Part shown: one piece after another, positions 46,280-57,107 of the stretch
Layout of the letters: the number at the start of each line of letters is the position of its first letter
Position numbering within the stretch: position 1 is the stretch's first letter
Assembly: GCF_900220965.1 (NCBI RefSeq)
Contig: NZ_OBQC01000002.1
Span: forward strand, 62,001 to 126,000
From: Ureibacillus acetophenoni
Lineage (GTDB): Bacteria > Bacillota > Bacilli > Bacillales_A > Planococcaceae
DNA length: 64,000 nt
Direction of reading: 5' to 3'
Program-made: the position numbers and the translations under genes
The notes under the pieces: generated by a model
Databases searched by the model: none
Told to the model about the DNA's origin: nothing
The model's input: only the letters and a program-made list of their open reading frames with translations

Positions 46280-46370
46280 CTCTCACACACCTTTTCATCA
46301 AATATTTATCATCAAATTGTTTTTCTTATTATAACAGTGTTCGAGATTAAGAAAAAGCAATACATTTCGA

Positions 46371-47255
46371 TTATTTGTTACGACGCACAATATACTCTGT
46401 AAGTTCTTTTAATACAGTAGTATCACCTTTTAATTGTTCTAAAAGAGAAATCGCTACTTCATAGTGTTCGTTTAATTTATTTTTTGCACCATCTATTGTT
46501 AATAAAGATGGGTATGTACTTTTATTGCTAGCAACATCTTTTCCAGCAGTTTTACCCAATTCTTCAGATGTACCTTCAATATCTAAAATATCATCTTGAA
46601 TTTGAAAAGCTAATCCAATATGGTGAGCAAAATCAACTAAAATACTTCTTTCCTCTTCAGAAGCTTCTGATAAGACTGCTCCTGCTTCTATACTAAATCT
46701 TAATAATGCGCCAGTTTTATTGATATGAACTTGTTCAAGTTCCTCAAGGTTTAATAAGCGTGTTTCTCCATCAATATCAAGTACTTGTCCACCTACCATA
46801 CCTTCAGCTCCGGCAGCGATACTTAATAAATTGATAAGTTGTACTTTAATATTAGCAGGTACATTTTCCATCCTTGCTAGAATTCCAAAACTTAGTGTAT
46901 TTAAAGCATCTCCAGCTAATGTAGCAAGTGCTTCTCCATAAACAACATGGTTTGTAGGTTTTCCTCTTCTTAATTCATCATTATCCATACTTGGTAAATC
47001 ATCATGAATTAAAGAATAAGTATGAATCATCTCTACAGCAGAAGCAACTGTATAAGCTTCTTTTTGTTTATAATTAAACAACTGACAAACCGCAAGGACA
47101 AATAATGGTCTTATTCTTTTACCGCCTGCTTTTAATGAGTATAGCATGGATTCTTTTAACGTTTTTGGTGCAACAATCTTTTCAACTAATGAGTATAATT
47201 CATCATCAACTAATAGTAGATGTTCTTCCATAAATCTATTTAATGTATTTGTCAT
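46371..47255 (-). CDS. ispA: Farnesyl diphosphate synthase
   Basis: Condenses isopentenyl diphosphate to farnesyl diphosphate. At 294 residues it has the first Asp-rich motif in YSLIHDDLPSMDNDELRRG and the second in FQIQDDILDIEG, with KAGGKRIRP upstream for diphosphate binding. The start overlaps xseB by four bases. It is part of the xseA-xseB-ispA-dxs-tlyA run typical of Bacillales. Confidence 0.95.
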   Translation of the reverse strand: MTNTLNRFMEEHLLLVDDELYSLVEKIVAPKTLKESMLYSLKAGGKRIRPLFVLAVCQLFNYKQKEAYTVASAVEMIHTYSLIHDDLPSMDNDELRRGKPTNHVVYGEALATLAGDALNTLSFGILARMENVPANIKVQLINLLSIAAGAEGMVGGQVLDIDGETRLLNLEELEQVHINKTGALLRFSIEAGAVLSEASEEERSILVDFAHHIGLAFQIQDDILDIEGTSEELGKTAGKDVASNKSTYPSLLTIDGAKNKLNEHYEVAISLLEQLKGDTTVLKELTEYIVRRNK

Positions 47256-47491
47256 TCTGTTAGCCCTCTATCACCTATTTGATCAAATGGTTGTTTTTCA
47301 CCATTTTCATTTACTACTGATATTAACTGTTCTTCCGCATTTTGTAATTTCACATGACAAAATTGGGATAATTCCATACCTTTTTTATATAAATCAATTG
47401 CCTCTTCTAAAGGAACTTCGCCTTGTTCCAATTTTTGTACGATTTCTTCTAATTCTGCCATTGCTTCTGCAAACGTTTGCTGTTTCGTCAT
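47252..47491 (-). CDS. xseB: Exodeoxyribonuclease VII small subunit
   Basis: A 79-residue helical protein with the family core FAEAMAELEEIVQKLEQGEVPLEEAIDLYKKGMEL, shown here as a region. It binds XseA in the single-strand nuclease complex. It lies between xseA (one-base gap) and ispA (four-base overlap). Confidence 0.95.
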   Translation of the reverse strand: MTKQQTFAEAMAELEEIVQKLEQGEVPLEEAIDLYKKGMELSQFCHVKLQNAEEQLISVVNENGEKQPFDQIGDRGLTE

Positions 47492-47492
47492 A

Positions 47493-48848
47493 TTATTTGC
47501 TACCTCCTTCGTTCACTTGGGTATCTATAATCTTAGCCCTCGCCTTACCATCTTGGAGTTGTACTGTAATTTCGTCATTTACAGACAGTTGAGAGACAGA
47601 TTTTATGACTTTATCCTCTTTAAAAGTAACACTAAATCCTCGATTCATAATCGTTAACGGATTTAAAGCTTCTAAAGTTCTTATTGTAGATGAAAAAGAT
47701 TCTTTTTTATTCGATAATAACTTTAATATTGATCGTGTCAGTAAATTTGTCGTTTGATCTAATTGTTTACCATAATACTGAATTGCATTTTTAGGTGAAT
47801 ACATTTTAATTGCACCATCTAATCTTTGTAATTCACTATTCTTTTTCATTAAAAATACTTGTCCTGAACGAGATAAACGCATATCAAGATGAATCATTTT
47901 TTCAGTAAATGGGCGATATAATCTTTCTGGAGTTGCTAAAGGATAAGAATTTTGCAACTTTTTTAATCGATTTCGTTCTATCGCCAATTTCGAGGACATG
48001 ACCTGATGCAAATAGGATTTACTTCCAAGGATTCGTTGATACAATTCTTTTTGGTGCGGTACAGAAAGCTCTGCAGCTGCAGTTGGCGTCGGTGCTCTTA
48101 AATCAGCTACATAATCTGCGATTGTAGTATCTGTTTCATGTCCAACAGCGCTAATGATAGGTATTTTACTCTCAAAGATTGCACGAGCAACTATTTCTTC
48201 ATTAAACGCCCATAGATCTTCAATTGAACCGCCACCACGTCCCATTATAAGAACATCACATAGATTTTGTTCATTAGCTAACTTTATATTTTTCACAATA
48301 TTTGGTGCTGCTTGAGCGCCTTGTACAATTGTTGGATAGATGACAATTTCACAAAGAGGATATCTTCTTGAAATCGTTGTGCAAATATCTCGAATAGCTG
48401 CACCCGTAGTTGCTGTTAATACTCCAACTGTATTTGGAAATTTTGGAATTGGCTGTTTAAAATTTGGGTTGAAAAGTCCTTCTTTATGTAACTTTTCTTT
48501 TAATTGATTGAACGCAATAAACAAACCGCCGATACCATCTGGTTCCATACTTTGTGCATATAATTGATAACTACCCGAAGATTCGTATACAGAAACATCA
48601 CCACGAATAAAAACTTGCATACCTTCTTCTGGCTTAAATTTTAACTTACTTGCTTGAGTCCGAAACATCGTAGCAGATATACGTGTTTCATCATCCTTTA
48701 ACGTGAAATAAATATGTCCCGATGTATGTATTTTTACATTTGAAAGTTCACCTTTGACATAGACATCACGTAAGTGGGGGTCTGCATCGAACTTTCTCTT
48801 AATATATTTTGTTAATGCTTTAACGGTTAAATAAGAAGACGCTGTCAT
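47493..48848 (-). CDS. xseA: Exodeoxyribonuclease VII large subunit
   Basis: Catalytic subunit, 451 residues. It begins with an OB-fold (VKGELSNVKIHTSGHIYFTLKD) and continues with the nuclease core GVLTATTGAAIRDICTTISRRYP, IMGRGGGSIEDLWAFN and SAVGHETDTTIADYVADLRAPTPTAAAEL. A coiled-coil C-terminal region (about residues 265-400) ends in NRGFSVTF. It heads the run toward xseB. Confidence 0.96.
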   Translation of the reverse strand: MTASSYLTVKALTKYIKRKFDADPHLRDVYVKGELSNVKIHTSGHIYFTLKDDETRISATMFRTQASKLKFKPEEGMQVFIRGDVSVYESSGSYQLYAQSMEPDGIGGLFIAFNQLKEKLHKEGLFNPNFKQPIPKFPNTVGVLTATTGAAIRDICTTISRRYPLCEIVIYPTIVQGAQAAPNIVKNIKLANEQNLCDVLIMGRGGGSIEDLWAFNEEIVARAIFESKIPIISAVGHETDTTIADYVADLRAPTPTAAAELSVPHQKELYQRILGSKSYLHQVMSSKLAIERNRLKKLQNSYPLATPERLYRPFTEKMIHLDMRLSRSGQVFLMKKNSELQRLDGAIKMYSPKNAIQYYGKQLDQTTNLLTRSILKLLSNKKESFSSTIRTLEALNPLTIMNRGFSVTFKEDKVIKSVSQLSVNDEITVQLQDGKARAKIIDTQVNEGGSK

Positions 48849-48896
48849 TTACATACGAATCCTTTTCTATAAATTCTTTAATTAGTGTATAAATTA

Positions 48897-48926
48897 AAAG
48901 CTGTTTCTCATCAGAAAAACAGCTTT
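48897..48926 (-). terminator. Terminator between folD and xseA
   Basis: Arms AAAGCTGTTT and AAACAGCTTT flanked by A/T runs, downstream of folD. Confidence 0.85.
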
Positions 48927-48954
48927 CTGCACATCTATTTTACATGTTTTAAGA

Positions 48955-49812
48955 CTATTTGTCCTGTTGTAATGTATTTTCTGCAGATTGAACAGTATTG
49001 TATAGCAACATTGTAATCGTCATTGGACCTACTCCGCCTGGTACAGGAGTAATGTGAGATGCAATAGGCTCGACATCAGTAAAATCGACATCTCCAACTA
49101 ATTTATTATTCTCGTCGCGGTTGATGCCAACATCGATTACAACGGCATCCGGTTTAACATGTTCGCTTGTAATGAAGTTAGCTCGACCAACCGCTGCAAT
49201 TAAAATATCAGCTTGCTTTGTAAATGATGGTAAATCTTTCGTTTTTGAATGTGTATATGTAACGGTTGCATCCTTTTGAAGTAACAATTGACCCATCGGT
49301 TTACCAACAATATGACTTCTACCCACAATTACTGCATGTTTACCTGCTAGTTCTACACCAGAAAATTCTAACAACTTCATAACACCAAATGGAGTACATG
49401 GTAGGAATGTATCTTGCCCAAGCATCATTTTCCCTACACTGATCGGTGAAAATCCATCAACGTCTTTGTCAGGAGAAATCGTTGCAATTACATTATCTTC
49501 ATTAATATGTTTTGGTAGAGGTAGCTGAACTAGGATTCCATGAATATCTTGACGGTTATTTAATGTTTTGATGTGTTCTAACAATTCTTCTTCTTTCGTT
49601 TCTTCAGGTAGTTTAATTAGTTCTGAATAGATACCTATCGCTTCACAAGATTTTTGTTTATTTCTTACATAGGTTTGTGATGCTGGATTATCTCCTACTA
49701 AAATTACTGCTAATCCTGCAGTAACACCTTGTTCTTTTAACTTTACTACACGATCAGCAATAGATTGTCTAATTTGTTGTCCAATTTCTTTACCGTTAAT
49801 AATGCTAGCCAT
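48955..49812 (-). CDS. folD: Bifunctional methylenetetrahydrofolate dehydrogenase/cyclohydrolase
   Basis: Interconverts 5,10-methylene- and 10-formyl-tetrahydrofolate for purine and formyl-Met synthesis. The 285 residues show GDNPASQTYVRNKQKSCEAIG with the catalytic Lys, ILVQLPLPKHI, DVDGFSPISVG, the NADP site VGRSHIVGKPM and the C-terminal PVPGGVGPMTITML. It follows nusB, as in B. subtilis. Confidence 0.96.
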   Translation of the reverse strand: MASIINGKEIGQQIRQSIADRVVKLKEQGVTAGLAVILVGDNPASQTYVRNKQKSCEAIGIYSELIKLPEETKEEELLEHIKTLNNRQDIHGILVQLPLPKHINEDNVIATISPDKDVDGFSPISVGKMMLGQDTFLPCTPFGVMKLLEFSGVELAGKHAVIVGRSHIVGKPMGQLLLQKDATVTYTHSKTKDLPSFTKQADILIAAVGRANFITSEHVKPDAVVIDVGINRDENNKLVGDVDFTDVEPIASHITPVPGGVGPMTITMLLYNTVQSAENTLQQDK

Positions 49813-49861
49813 ATTTCTTATACTCCTTCAAAAAAGAATTTCCGTAAAAAATATTATTTAA

Positions 49862-50248
49862 TTATTCCACGAATTTAGAAAGTACTCCATTTACAAATTT
49901 GCTTGATTTTTCATCGCCATATGTTTTACACAGTTCAATCGCTTCGTTTAATACAACGTTATTTGGTGTATCATCCATAAACAATAATTCATAAACCGCT
50001 AAACGTAATACCGTTCTCTCAATTTTGGGTAATCGGTATAATGACCAATTTTCTAATTTTTCTTCAAGCGCTGCATCAATTTCTTGTTTCTTATTTATTG
50101 TCCCGCGAACTAATGACTCAAAGAATGAATCAGTTTCTGATTCTTCAAGTACATGGCTAATTGCCTCATCTACTGTTAGTTCTAACTCGGTATTATCTAA
50201 CTGAAACAATACTTGCATAGCTTTACTACGCGCTTCATGTCGTTTCAT
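49862..50248 (-). CDS. nusB: Transcription antitermination factor NusB
   Basis: All-helical RNA-binding factor for rRNA antitermination, 128 residues, with KRHEARSKAMQVLFQLD at the start, the central WSLYRLPKIERTVLRLAVYELLF and the C-terminal NEAIELCKTYGDEKSSKFVNGVLSKF, described here as regions. In B. subtilis yqhY precedes nusB directly; here about 3.6 kb of other genes lie between. Confidence 0.95.
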   Translation of the reverse strand: MKRHEARSKAMQVLFQLDNTELELTVDEAISHVLEESETDSFFESLVRGTINKKQEIDAALEEKLENWSLYRLPKIERTVLRLAVYELLFMDDTPNNVVLNEAIELCKTYGDEKSSKFVNGVLSKFVE

Positions 50249-50434
50249 GTATAAATCTCCTTCTTTAGTAACATTAAGACCTATAATAACATATTTTAGC
50301 TAATCATATACAGCTTCAAACAAGTTTCATTATTCTAAAAATAGCATTTGAAATTTTACGAAAATTAAAAGAAACCCATTGACGTTATATTAAATGTTCT
50401 TTAGCATAAGCCGTAGAAATTGGAGGTGTGTATT

Positions 50435-51031
50435 ATGAAAATGTTTCTATACTACTTATTAATAGCATTTGTTGGATTTTGGATCGCATATTATTTTAGC
50501 TGGCCGAAATGGACAGTTTTTATTTTCATGGTAATCGCATGTATAGTAATGCTAGGTAGAATGCTTTATGTTTTGTACGGAACAAAAAATATAAAAAGTG
50601 TGGAAAAATTTTTAGCGAATAATAGAAAAGAGCCTATATATGCCTTTGTATACGAGCAGGCAAACGGCACAAAAGAAGAGCAATTAACGGCGATCGAACA
50701 AATACTTAAGAAATATCCTAAAGGTTACATATATCAGAATTATCGATTTGTCCGTGAAATGTTAAAAGAAAATTTTGATGTTGCTTTTGAAGAAGCTAAT
50801 TTAATCGAGAAAGAACCGTTTATGAGCTATAGTAAAGCATTAGTCTATGCAACTTATGGTAATCGTCACGATGCGCTTTCTTTTGAGTTATCTAAAGAAT
50901 GGATGAAAGAAGCTATTTTAGCAACTTTAGCTAAAAGGGAAAATGACAATATTTCTTATGAAGAACATAAGCAAAATGCTATACAGTCAGCTGGAGGAAT
51001 TCAACGATATGGTTTAATTCATTCATTATAA
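50435..51031 (+). CDS. Membrane protein of unknown function
   Basis: I do not recognise this 198-residue protein. Two hydrophobic helices at the N-terminus (about residues 3-20 and 25-48) are followed by a soluble helical domain of about 140 residues with no known motif. The pattern (ANGTKEEQLTAIEQILKKYPKGYIYQNYR) suggests helical repeats. The ATG at 50435 follows GGAGGTG; an upstream GTG lies inside that site. It converges on glpK with a shared terminator. Confidence 0.75.
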   Translation: MKMFLYYLLIAFVGFWIAYYFSWPKWTVFIFMVIACIVMLGRMLYVLYGTKNIKSVEKFLANNRKEPIYAFVYEQANGTKEEQLTAIEQILKKYPKGYIYQNYRFVREMLKENFDVAFEEANLIEKEPFMSYSKALVYATYGNRHDALSFELSKEWMKEAILATLAKRENDNISYEEHKQNAIQSAGGIQRYGLIHSL

Positions 51032-51036
51032 TTTTT

Positions 51037-51072
51037 AAGCACTGGAACTAAAGTAGATTTCCAGTGCTTTTC
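51037..51072. terminator. Bidirectional terminator before the glpK stop
   Basis: Arms AAGCACTGGAA and TTCCAGTGCTT with T runs on both strands. Confidence 0.85.
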
Positions 51073-51075
51073 ATT

Positions 51076-52587
<1,512 letters not shown>

Positions 52588-52690
52588 CTATTTATGGAAC
52601 TTGTTTACTACTTCGATTAATTATATTCATATTCCTACTATACATTTAAATGTTATTTTATTTTAATTTAAATCTTTTGATGGTAAAGTA

Positions 52691-52719
52691 TTGACATAGT
52701 AAATTTTACAATGTATAGT
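52691..52719 (+). promoter_or_regulatory. Sigma-A promoter of the csp gene
   Basis: Consensus TTGACA (52691-52696) and TATAGT (52714-52719) with 17 bases between. The predicted start near 52726 gives an mRNA leader of about 140 bases. Confidence 0.8.
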
Positions 52720-52753
52720 ATAGAGACTAGTTAATATCATTACTTATCCAAGG

Positions 52754-52817
52754 AATTCACATGTTACAAAAAGTATCGGTGAACGTTCGGTACTTTTTGT
52801 AATGTGTGAATTTTTTT
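52754..52817 (+). terminator. Long terminator-like hairpin inside the csp leader
   Basis: Outer arms AATTCACA / TGTGAATT and inner arms TTACAAAAAGTA / TACTTTTTGTAA form a nearly continuous stem, followed by seven T. It stands between the promoter and the csp ribosome site, so it may act as an attenuator or as the end of a short leader RNA of about 90 bases. Confidence 0.7.
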
Positions 52818-52864
52818 ACGATAACAGATCTTAACTATAATAAATTTTTTGGAGGTCTTCTCAA

Positions 52865-53065
52865 ATGACTCAAGGTACAGTAAAATGGTTTAACTCAGAA
52901 AAAGGTTTTGGATTTATCGAAGTTGAAGGTGGAAACGACGTATTCGTACACTTCTCTGCTATCCAAGGCGACGGATTCAAAACTTTAGAAGAAGGTCAAA
53001 AAGTTGAATTCTCAGTTGAAGAAGGAAACCGTGGACCACAAGCTACTAACGTAGTTAAACTTTAA
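52865..53065 (+). CDS. cspB: Cold-shock protein (CspB/CspD type)
   Basis: A 66-residue single-strand nucleic acid chaperone. RNP1 ([10 protein letters not shown]) and RNP2 (VFVHFSAI) are intact. The start follows a strong TTGGAGG site. Codon use is strongly biased, as in highly expressed genes. Which of the usual several Csp paralogues this is cannot be told; the symbol is by type. Confidence 0.93.
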   Translation: MTQGTVKWFNSEKGFGFIEVEGGNDVFVHFSAIQGDGFKTLEEGQKVEFSVEEGNRGPQATNVVKL

Positions 53066-53094
53066 TTCTTTGTAATACCAACATAGAATGTTTT

Positions 53095-53136
53095 AAAGCC
53101 GACAAATGTATTAAATACATTTAGTCGGCTTTTTTC
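53095..53136. terminator. Terminator of csp
   Basis: Arms AAGCCGAC-AAATGTA and TACATTT-GTCGGCTT, then TTTTTT. It abuts the convergent NlpC/P60 gene and can serve both. Confidence 0.9.
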
Positions 53137-53138
53137 AT

Positions 53139-53750
53139 TTAAAGTACACGTTGCGCCCATAAGAAATGTTTTTGTGTCCAACTTCCCCATGTACTTAAAA
53201 TTTCAACATCATCTTCCGTATTTAAATTACTAATCCAATAATCATTCCCCATATAAATTCCTACATGTGTAATTTCCTTATCTTCACGAGTACTGAAAAA
53301 CATTAAATCACCTTTTTTCATATCCTCAAATTTAACTGGTGTTCCAACTGTAGCTTGTTCTGCAGAAGTACGCGGAAGATTTATACCAAACATGTAATAT
53401 ATATGTTGTGTCCAACCACTACAGTCTGTATATAATGGTGGGTTGTAATTTTCTTGGCCTCCATAGACATATGTAGTTCGATCTTGTAGACTTCTCGCAT
53501 AGTCAACTAAATCCGTAGCAATATCACCACTTCTTACTACGACTTTATCTCCAATATCAATTGAGTTTGGATTTTCAAAATGCGGATTCAATTCAATAAT
53601 ATCAGTTAACGTCATATTATATTTTTTAGCAATTTTAAATAATGTATCCCCTTGTTTAGCTGTATATTGGGCATTTGCTATTTCAACGCCACTAAATAGA
53701 ATAGTAGTTGCAAATGCACCTACAACAGCTTTTCTGATGGAAAATTTCAA
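53139..53750 (-). CDS. Secreted LysM-NlpC/P60 peptidoglycan endopeptidase
   Basis: A 203-residue cell-wall hydrolase. A signal peptide (about residues 1-27) is followed by one LysM domain (YTAKQGDTLFKIAKKYNMTLTDI, about 28-72) and an NlpC/P60 domain. The catalytic Cys is in YTDCSGWTQ near residue 110, and a His in ITHVGIYMG completes the core. It probably cleaves D-Glu-diamino acid bonds during growth or separation. It belongs to the group inserted between nusB and yqhY. Confidence 0.9.
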   Translation of the reverse strand: MKFSIRKAVVGAFATTILFSGVEIANAQYTAKQGDTLFKIAKKYNMTLTDIIELNPHFENPNSIDIGDKVVVRSGDIATDLVDYARSLQDRTTYVYGGQENYNPPLYTDCSGWTQHIYYMFGINLPRTSAEQATVGTPVKFEDMKKGDLMFFSTREDKEITHVGIYMGNDYWISNLNTEDDVEILSTWGSWTQKHFLWAQRVL

Positions 53751-53863
53751 AGTGATGTCCCTCCAAATGTTAAATTACGACTATAGTTTGTTTCGGAAGA
53801 CAACATATATACTTTTATGAAAAAAAATTCTTCCTTCAAATAATGAAGGAAGAATTAGAAAAA

Positions 53864-54268
53864 TTATTCTTGTTCTTTTGTGGATTCAAATTGAATTGCT
53901 GTAATGTGGATATTTACTTCGTTTGTATCAATGGAAGTCATATTGAAAATTGCTTGTCTTATAGCTGTTTGGATATCTTTAGCAACTTTAGGTATGGAAT
54001 ATCCGTATTTCACCGAACAATAAACATCTATAATAATATCTCCATTATCAGATATAGTCGCTTTAACACCTTTCGAGTGTACTTTTTTACCAAATCGTTC
54101 AGCTACACCAGAAGCAAAATTTCCTCTAGTCGCTGCAACACCCTCAACCTCAGTAGTTGCGATCCCAGCAATTACTTCGATTACTTCAGGTGCTACTTCA
54201 ATAAGACCAAGTTCTTCTTTACCAAAAGGAGTTGGTTGTACAAAAGTTTGTGTTGCTTTGTCAGCCAT
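53864..54268 (-). CDS. yqhY: Asp23/Gls24-family protein YqhY
   Basis: A 134-residue Asp23/Gls24 protein. Core regions are GLIEVAPEVIEVIAGIATTEVEGVAA, FGKKVHSKGVKATI and VYCSVKYGYSIPKVAKDIQ, described as a summary. In B. subtilis, YqhY lies next to accBC and affects acetyl-CoA carboxylase. The same linkage to accB-accC holds here. The ATG at 54268 has a GAGGGTG site; 16 extra upstream residues in the open frame are not supported. Confidence 0.9.
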   Translation of the reverse strand: MADKATQTFVQPTPFGKEELGLIEVAPEVIEVIAGIATTEVEGVAATRGNFASGVAERFGKKVHSKGVKATISDNGDIIIDVYCSVKYGYSIPKVAKDIQTAIRQAIFNMTSIDTNEVNIHITAIQFESTKEQE

Positions 54269-54434
54269 CTTCTTCACCCTCTCTTTCTCAGGCATAAACA
54301 TAACTGTCATTGCCAAAGAGCCTTAATTAACTTAATTATACAATATTTTATACAGGGTTGCTCGAAATACACATAACATTAATGACTATATTTTATTTTA
54401 TTGATAGTTTTAAACCAAAACTAAAATAAAGTTA

Positions 54435-54478
54435 AAAATGTGTAGACGATTAGAAAATATCCAATGTCTACACATTTT
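54435..54478 (-). terminator. Terminator of accC
   Basis: Arms AAAATGTGTAGAC and GTCTACACATTTT. Its presence separates accC from yqhY. Confidence 0.85.
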
Positions 54479-54485
54479 ATAATAA

Positions 54486-55865
54486 TTATTTAGTTACAGA
54501 TTCTTTTTCCTTTTGGATATTTAATACATCATTTTCTTCTAAGAATTTCGTATTAAATTTACCTGATTGGAATACTTCGTTGTTCATTAACGCTTCGTGG
54601 AAAGGAATTGTTGTGTTAATACCAGGTCCTTCAACGACAAATTCGCTTAGCGCACGATTCATACGAGCGATTGCTTCGTCACGTGTATCTGCATGAACAA
54701 TTAGTTTTGCAACCATTGAATCATAGTATGGTGGAATTGTATAACCTGCGTAAACAGCAGAGTCAACACGAACTCCATATCCACCTGGCGTAATATAAGT
54801 ATCTACAGTACCAGCAGATGGCATAAAGTTTTTGTATGCATTTTCCGCGTTAATACGGCATTCAATTGACCAACCATTAATTTTAATATCTTCTTGAGCA
54901 AATGGTAACTTTTCACCCGAAGCGATTTTTAATTGTTGTTGAACTAAATCAACACCAGTAATCATTTCTGTAACTGGATGTTCTACTTGGATACGAGTAT
55001 TCATCTCCATGAAATAGAACTTGTCCTCTTTATAATCGTAAATAAATTCAATCGTACCTGCACCTTCATAATTACAAGCTTGTGCTGCTTTTACTGCAGC
55101 AGCCCCCATTTCTGCACGGCGCTCAGGTGAAAGCGCTGGAGATGGAGCCTCCTCAACAAGCTTTTGCATACGTCGTTGTACAGTACAATCACGTTCACCT
55201 AAGTGAACAACATTACCTTGTGAATCTGCCAACACTTGGATTTCACAATGACGGAAATATTCGATGAATTTTTCTAAATATACACCTGGATTACCAAATG
55301 CTGCAGCAGCTTCTTTTTGTGTAATTTCGATCCCTTTTACAAGGTCTTCTTCAGTACGGGCTACACGGATACCTTTTCCGCCGCCTCCAGCTGTTGCTTT
55401 AATAATTACTGGGTACCCGATTTTAGCAGCCCATTGTTTACCTGTTTCAATATCAGGAACAATGCCTGTACCAGGAACAAGAGGAACACCCGCTTCTTCC
55501 ATAGTACTTCTAGCTACGTCTTTCATACCCATAATTTTAATCGAATCTGATGATGGTCCGATGAACTTAATTCCCGCTTGTTCACAAGCTTCCGCGAAAT
55601 CAGCATTTTCTGCTAAGAAACCGTATCCAGGATGAATTCCATCAACACCCGTTTTTTCTGCAACACTTAAAACAGCTGGGAAACTTAAATAAGAATCTTT
55701 TGATAATTTAGGTCCTATACAGTACGCTTCATCTGCTAATTTTACATGAAGTGCATCTTTGTCTGCTTCCGAATAAACAGCAACACTTTGAATACCTAGT
55801 TCTTTACATGCACGAATAATTCGAACTGCAATTTCACCACGGTTAGCAATTAATACTTTTTTCAT
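54486..55865 (-). CDS. accC: Biotin carboxylase subunit of acetyl-CoA carboxylase
   Basis: ATP-grasp enzyme that carboxylates biotin on AccB. It starts [24 protein letters not shown], has the Gly-rich ATP loop [14 protein letters not shown], the catalytic segment [18 protein letters not shown] and CRINAEN. The ATG at 55865, eight bases after AAGGGG, gives about 459 residues; a GTG three codons upstream overlaps the ribosome site. It is twelve bases downstream of accB. It might also supply biotin carboxylase function to PccB, whose alpha partner is not in the window. Confidence 0.96.
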   Translation of the reverse strand: MKKVLIANRGEIAVRIIRACKELGIQSVAVYSEADKDALHVKLADEAYCIGPKLSKDSYLSFPAVLSVAEKTGVDGIHPGYGFLAENADFAEACEQAGIKFIGPSSDSIKIMGMKDVARSTMEEAGVPLVPGTGIVPDIETGKQWAAKIGYPVIIKATAGGGGKGIRVARTEEDLVKGIEITQKEAAAAFGNPGVYLEKFIEYFRHCEIQVLADSQGNVVHLGERDCTVQRRMQKLVEEAPSPALSPERRAEMGAAAVKAAQACNYEGAGTIEFIYDYKEDKFYFMEMNTRIQVEHPVTEMITGVDLVQQQLKIASGEKLPFAQEDIKINGWSIECRINAENAYKNFMPSAGTVDTYITPGGYGVRVDSAVYAGYTIPPYYDSMVAKLIVHADTRDEAIARMNRALSEFVVEGPGINTTIPFHEALMNNEVFQSGKFNTKFLEENDVLNIQKEKESVTK

Positions 55866-55877
55866 TTTGGTCACCCC

Positions 55878-56390
55878 TTACTCAGGTTTTACTAAAAATA
55901 GTGGTTGACCATATTCTACTAATTGGCCATCTTTTACGAGAATTTCTACAATTTCACCTTTAATTTCAGCTTCAATTTCATTGAATAACTTCATAGCTTC
56001 TACGATACAAACGATCGTTTCATCTGAAACTTTATCTCCAACTTTTACATATGGAGGAGCATCTGGTGATGGAGCTTGATAGAATGTTCCTACCATTGGA
56101 GAAGTGATTTTATGTAGTGACTCATCACTAGCAGCTGTTGCTTTTGGTGCGGCTTCAGTTACTGCTTTTGCAACCTCTACTGGTTGTGGAGCAGGTTGTT
56201 CTACCGGCTTTGCAACAGGTTGCTCTACGACTTGTGCTACAACTTCTGACTTAGGTTGAACGACTTCCGTTACAACACCATTTGATTTTTTTAATTTTAT
56301 TTTTGCCCCATCATTTTCATACACAAATTCTTCGATCGATGATGCGTCAACTAATTTAATAATTTCACGTAATTCTTGTACTTTGAACAC
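55878..56390 (-). CDS. accB: Biotin carboxyl carrier protein of acetyl-CoA carboxylase
   Basis: A 170-residue carrier. An N-terminal segment (about 1-45) leads into a Pro/Val/Ala/Glu-rich linker (about 45-90) and a biotinyl domain with the biotin-accepting Lys in [11 protein letters not shown] near residue 134. The GTG start follows AGGGGTG by about eight bases. It is the first gene of the accBC pair and lies downstream of spoIIIAH with a terminator between. Confidence 0.95.
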   Translation of the reverse strand: MFKVQELREIIKLVDASSIEEFVYENDGAKIKLKKSNGVVTEVVQPKSEVVAQVVEQPVAKPVEQPAPQPVEVAKAVTEAAPKATAASDESLHKITSPMVGTFYQAPSPDAPPYVKVGDKVSDETIVCIVEAMKLFNEIEAEIKGEIVEILVKDGQLVEYGQPLFLVKPE

Positions 56391-56483
56391 AATAACACCC
56401 CTTCATAAATAATAGATACATCTTTCATTTTATAATTTTTTGGTACAATTTGAAACTATTATTTATTATTTTCTACAAAACGT

Positions 56484-56525
56484 AAAAAAACAGTGCTTTT
56501 GCCATAGACAATGTCGCACTGTTTC
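56484..56525 (-). terminator. Terminator of the spoIIIA cluster
   Basis: Arms AAACAGTGC and GCACTGTTT followed by T7 on the minus strand, just after spoIIIAH. Confidence 0.85.
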
Positions 56526-56561
56526 TTCCTTAAATTATATTTTATTTTATAAAGTGCTTAA

Positions 56562-57107
56562 TCAATAGTAACTTGATTGAAAACCAACTGTTACGTTTGT
56601 GATATTCATATCTTCAACTTCTTTTCTAACTGTATAAATAATATCATTAGCCTGTTTTGTTGATAGTTCGTCTGATAGTACTTGTACTTGTACTTTGTCC
56701 TCTTCCACTCTTACAAACGCATCAGAATAGCCAAGTGATTTGATTAGCATCTCAAGCATTGCTTCAGAAGACTCTTGTTTAATAAGTTGATTCATTTGAT
56801 TGAATGCTTCATTTTTCTCTTCATTTGTAAATTCGTTCGATGCAATTTTATTTGTTAATTGAGTACGTATTTGACTACGCTCATTATCAACTTGAATTCT
56901 TAAATCATCGAATAAATAACTTTCCGTAGAAGTAGAAGTATTTGTTAATTGATCTACACCCGTTAAAGTTGTTTGTTCAAGTGGGTCGTCCGTGAAGACA
57001 GCCGATAAATTCACATCGCGATTACCTTCAAATAGGTAGTAAACTGAAATGACAGCCGCTAAGCTAAATAAAGTTAATAGCCATACTGTTCGTCTTTTTA
57101 CTTTCAT
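56562..57107 (-). CDS. spoIIIAH: Stage III sporulation protein AH
   Basis: Mother-cell membrane protein whose outer domain meets forespore SpoIIQ to form the feeding channel. One N-terminal helix (RRTVWLLTLFSLAAVISVYYLF) is followed by a short linker and the ring-building domain (about residues 65-181). The domain contains LRIQVDNERSQIRTQLTNKI and SLGYSDAFVRVEEDKVQVQVLS. At 181 residues it is shorter than the B. subtilis protein (about 218), mainly in the linker. It overlaps spoIIIAG by four bases. Confidence 0.9.
   Translation of the reverse strand: MKVKRRTVWLLTLFSLAAVISVYYLFEGNRDVNLSAVFTDDPLEQTTLTGVDQLTNTSTSTESYLFDDLRIQVDNERSQIRTQLTNKIASNEFTNEEKNEAFNQMNQLIKQESSEAMLEMLIKSLGYSDAFVRVEEDKVQVQVLSDELSTKQANDIIYTVRKEVEDMNITNVTVGFQSSYY

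Noticed and set aside
53843-54376. 177-residue plus-strand ORF opposite yqhY
   Set aside because: Cys/Phe/Ser-rich composition typical of an antisense frame; yqhY on the other strand is well supported.
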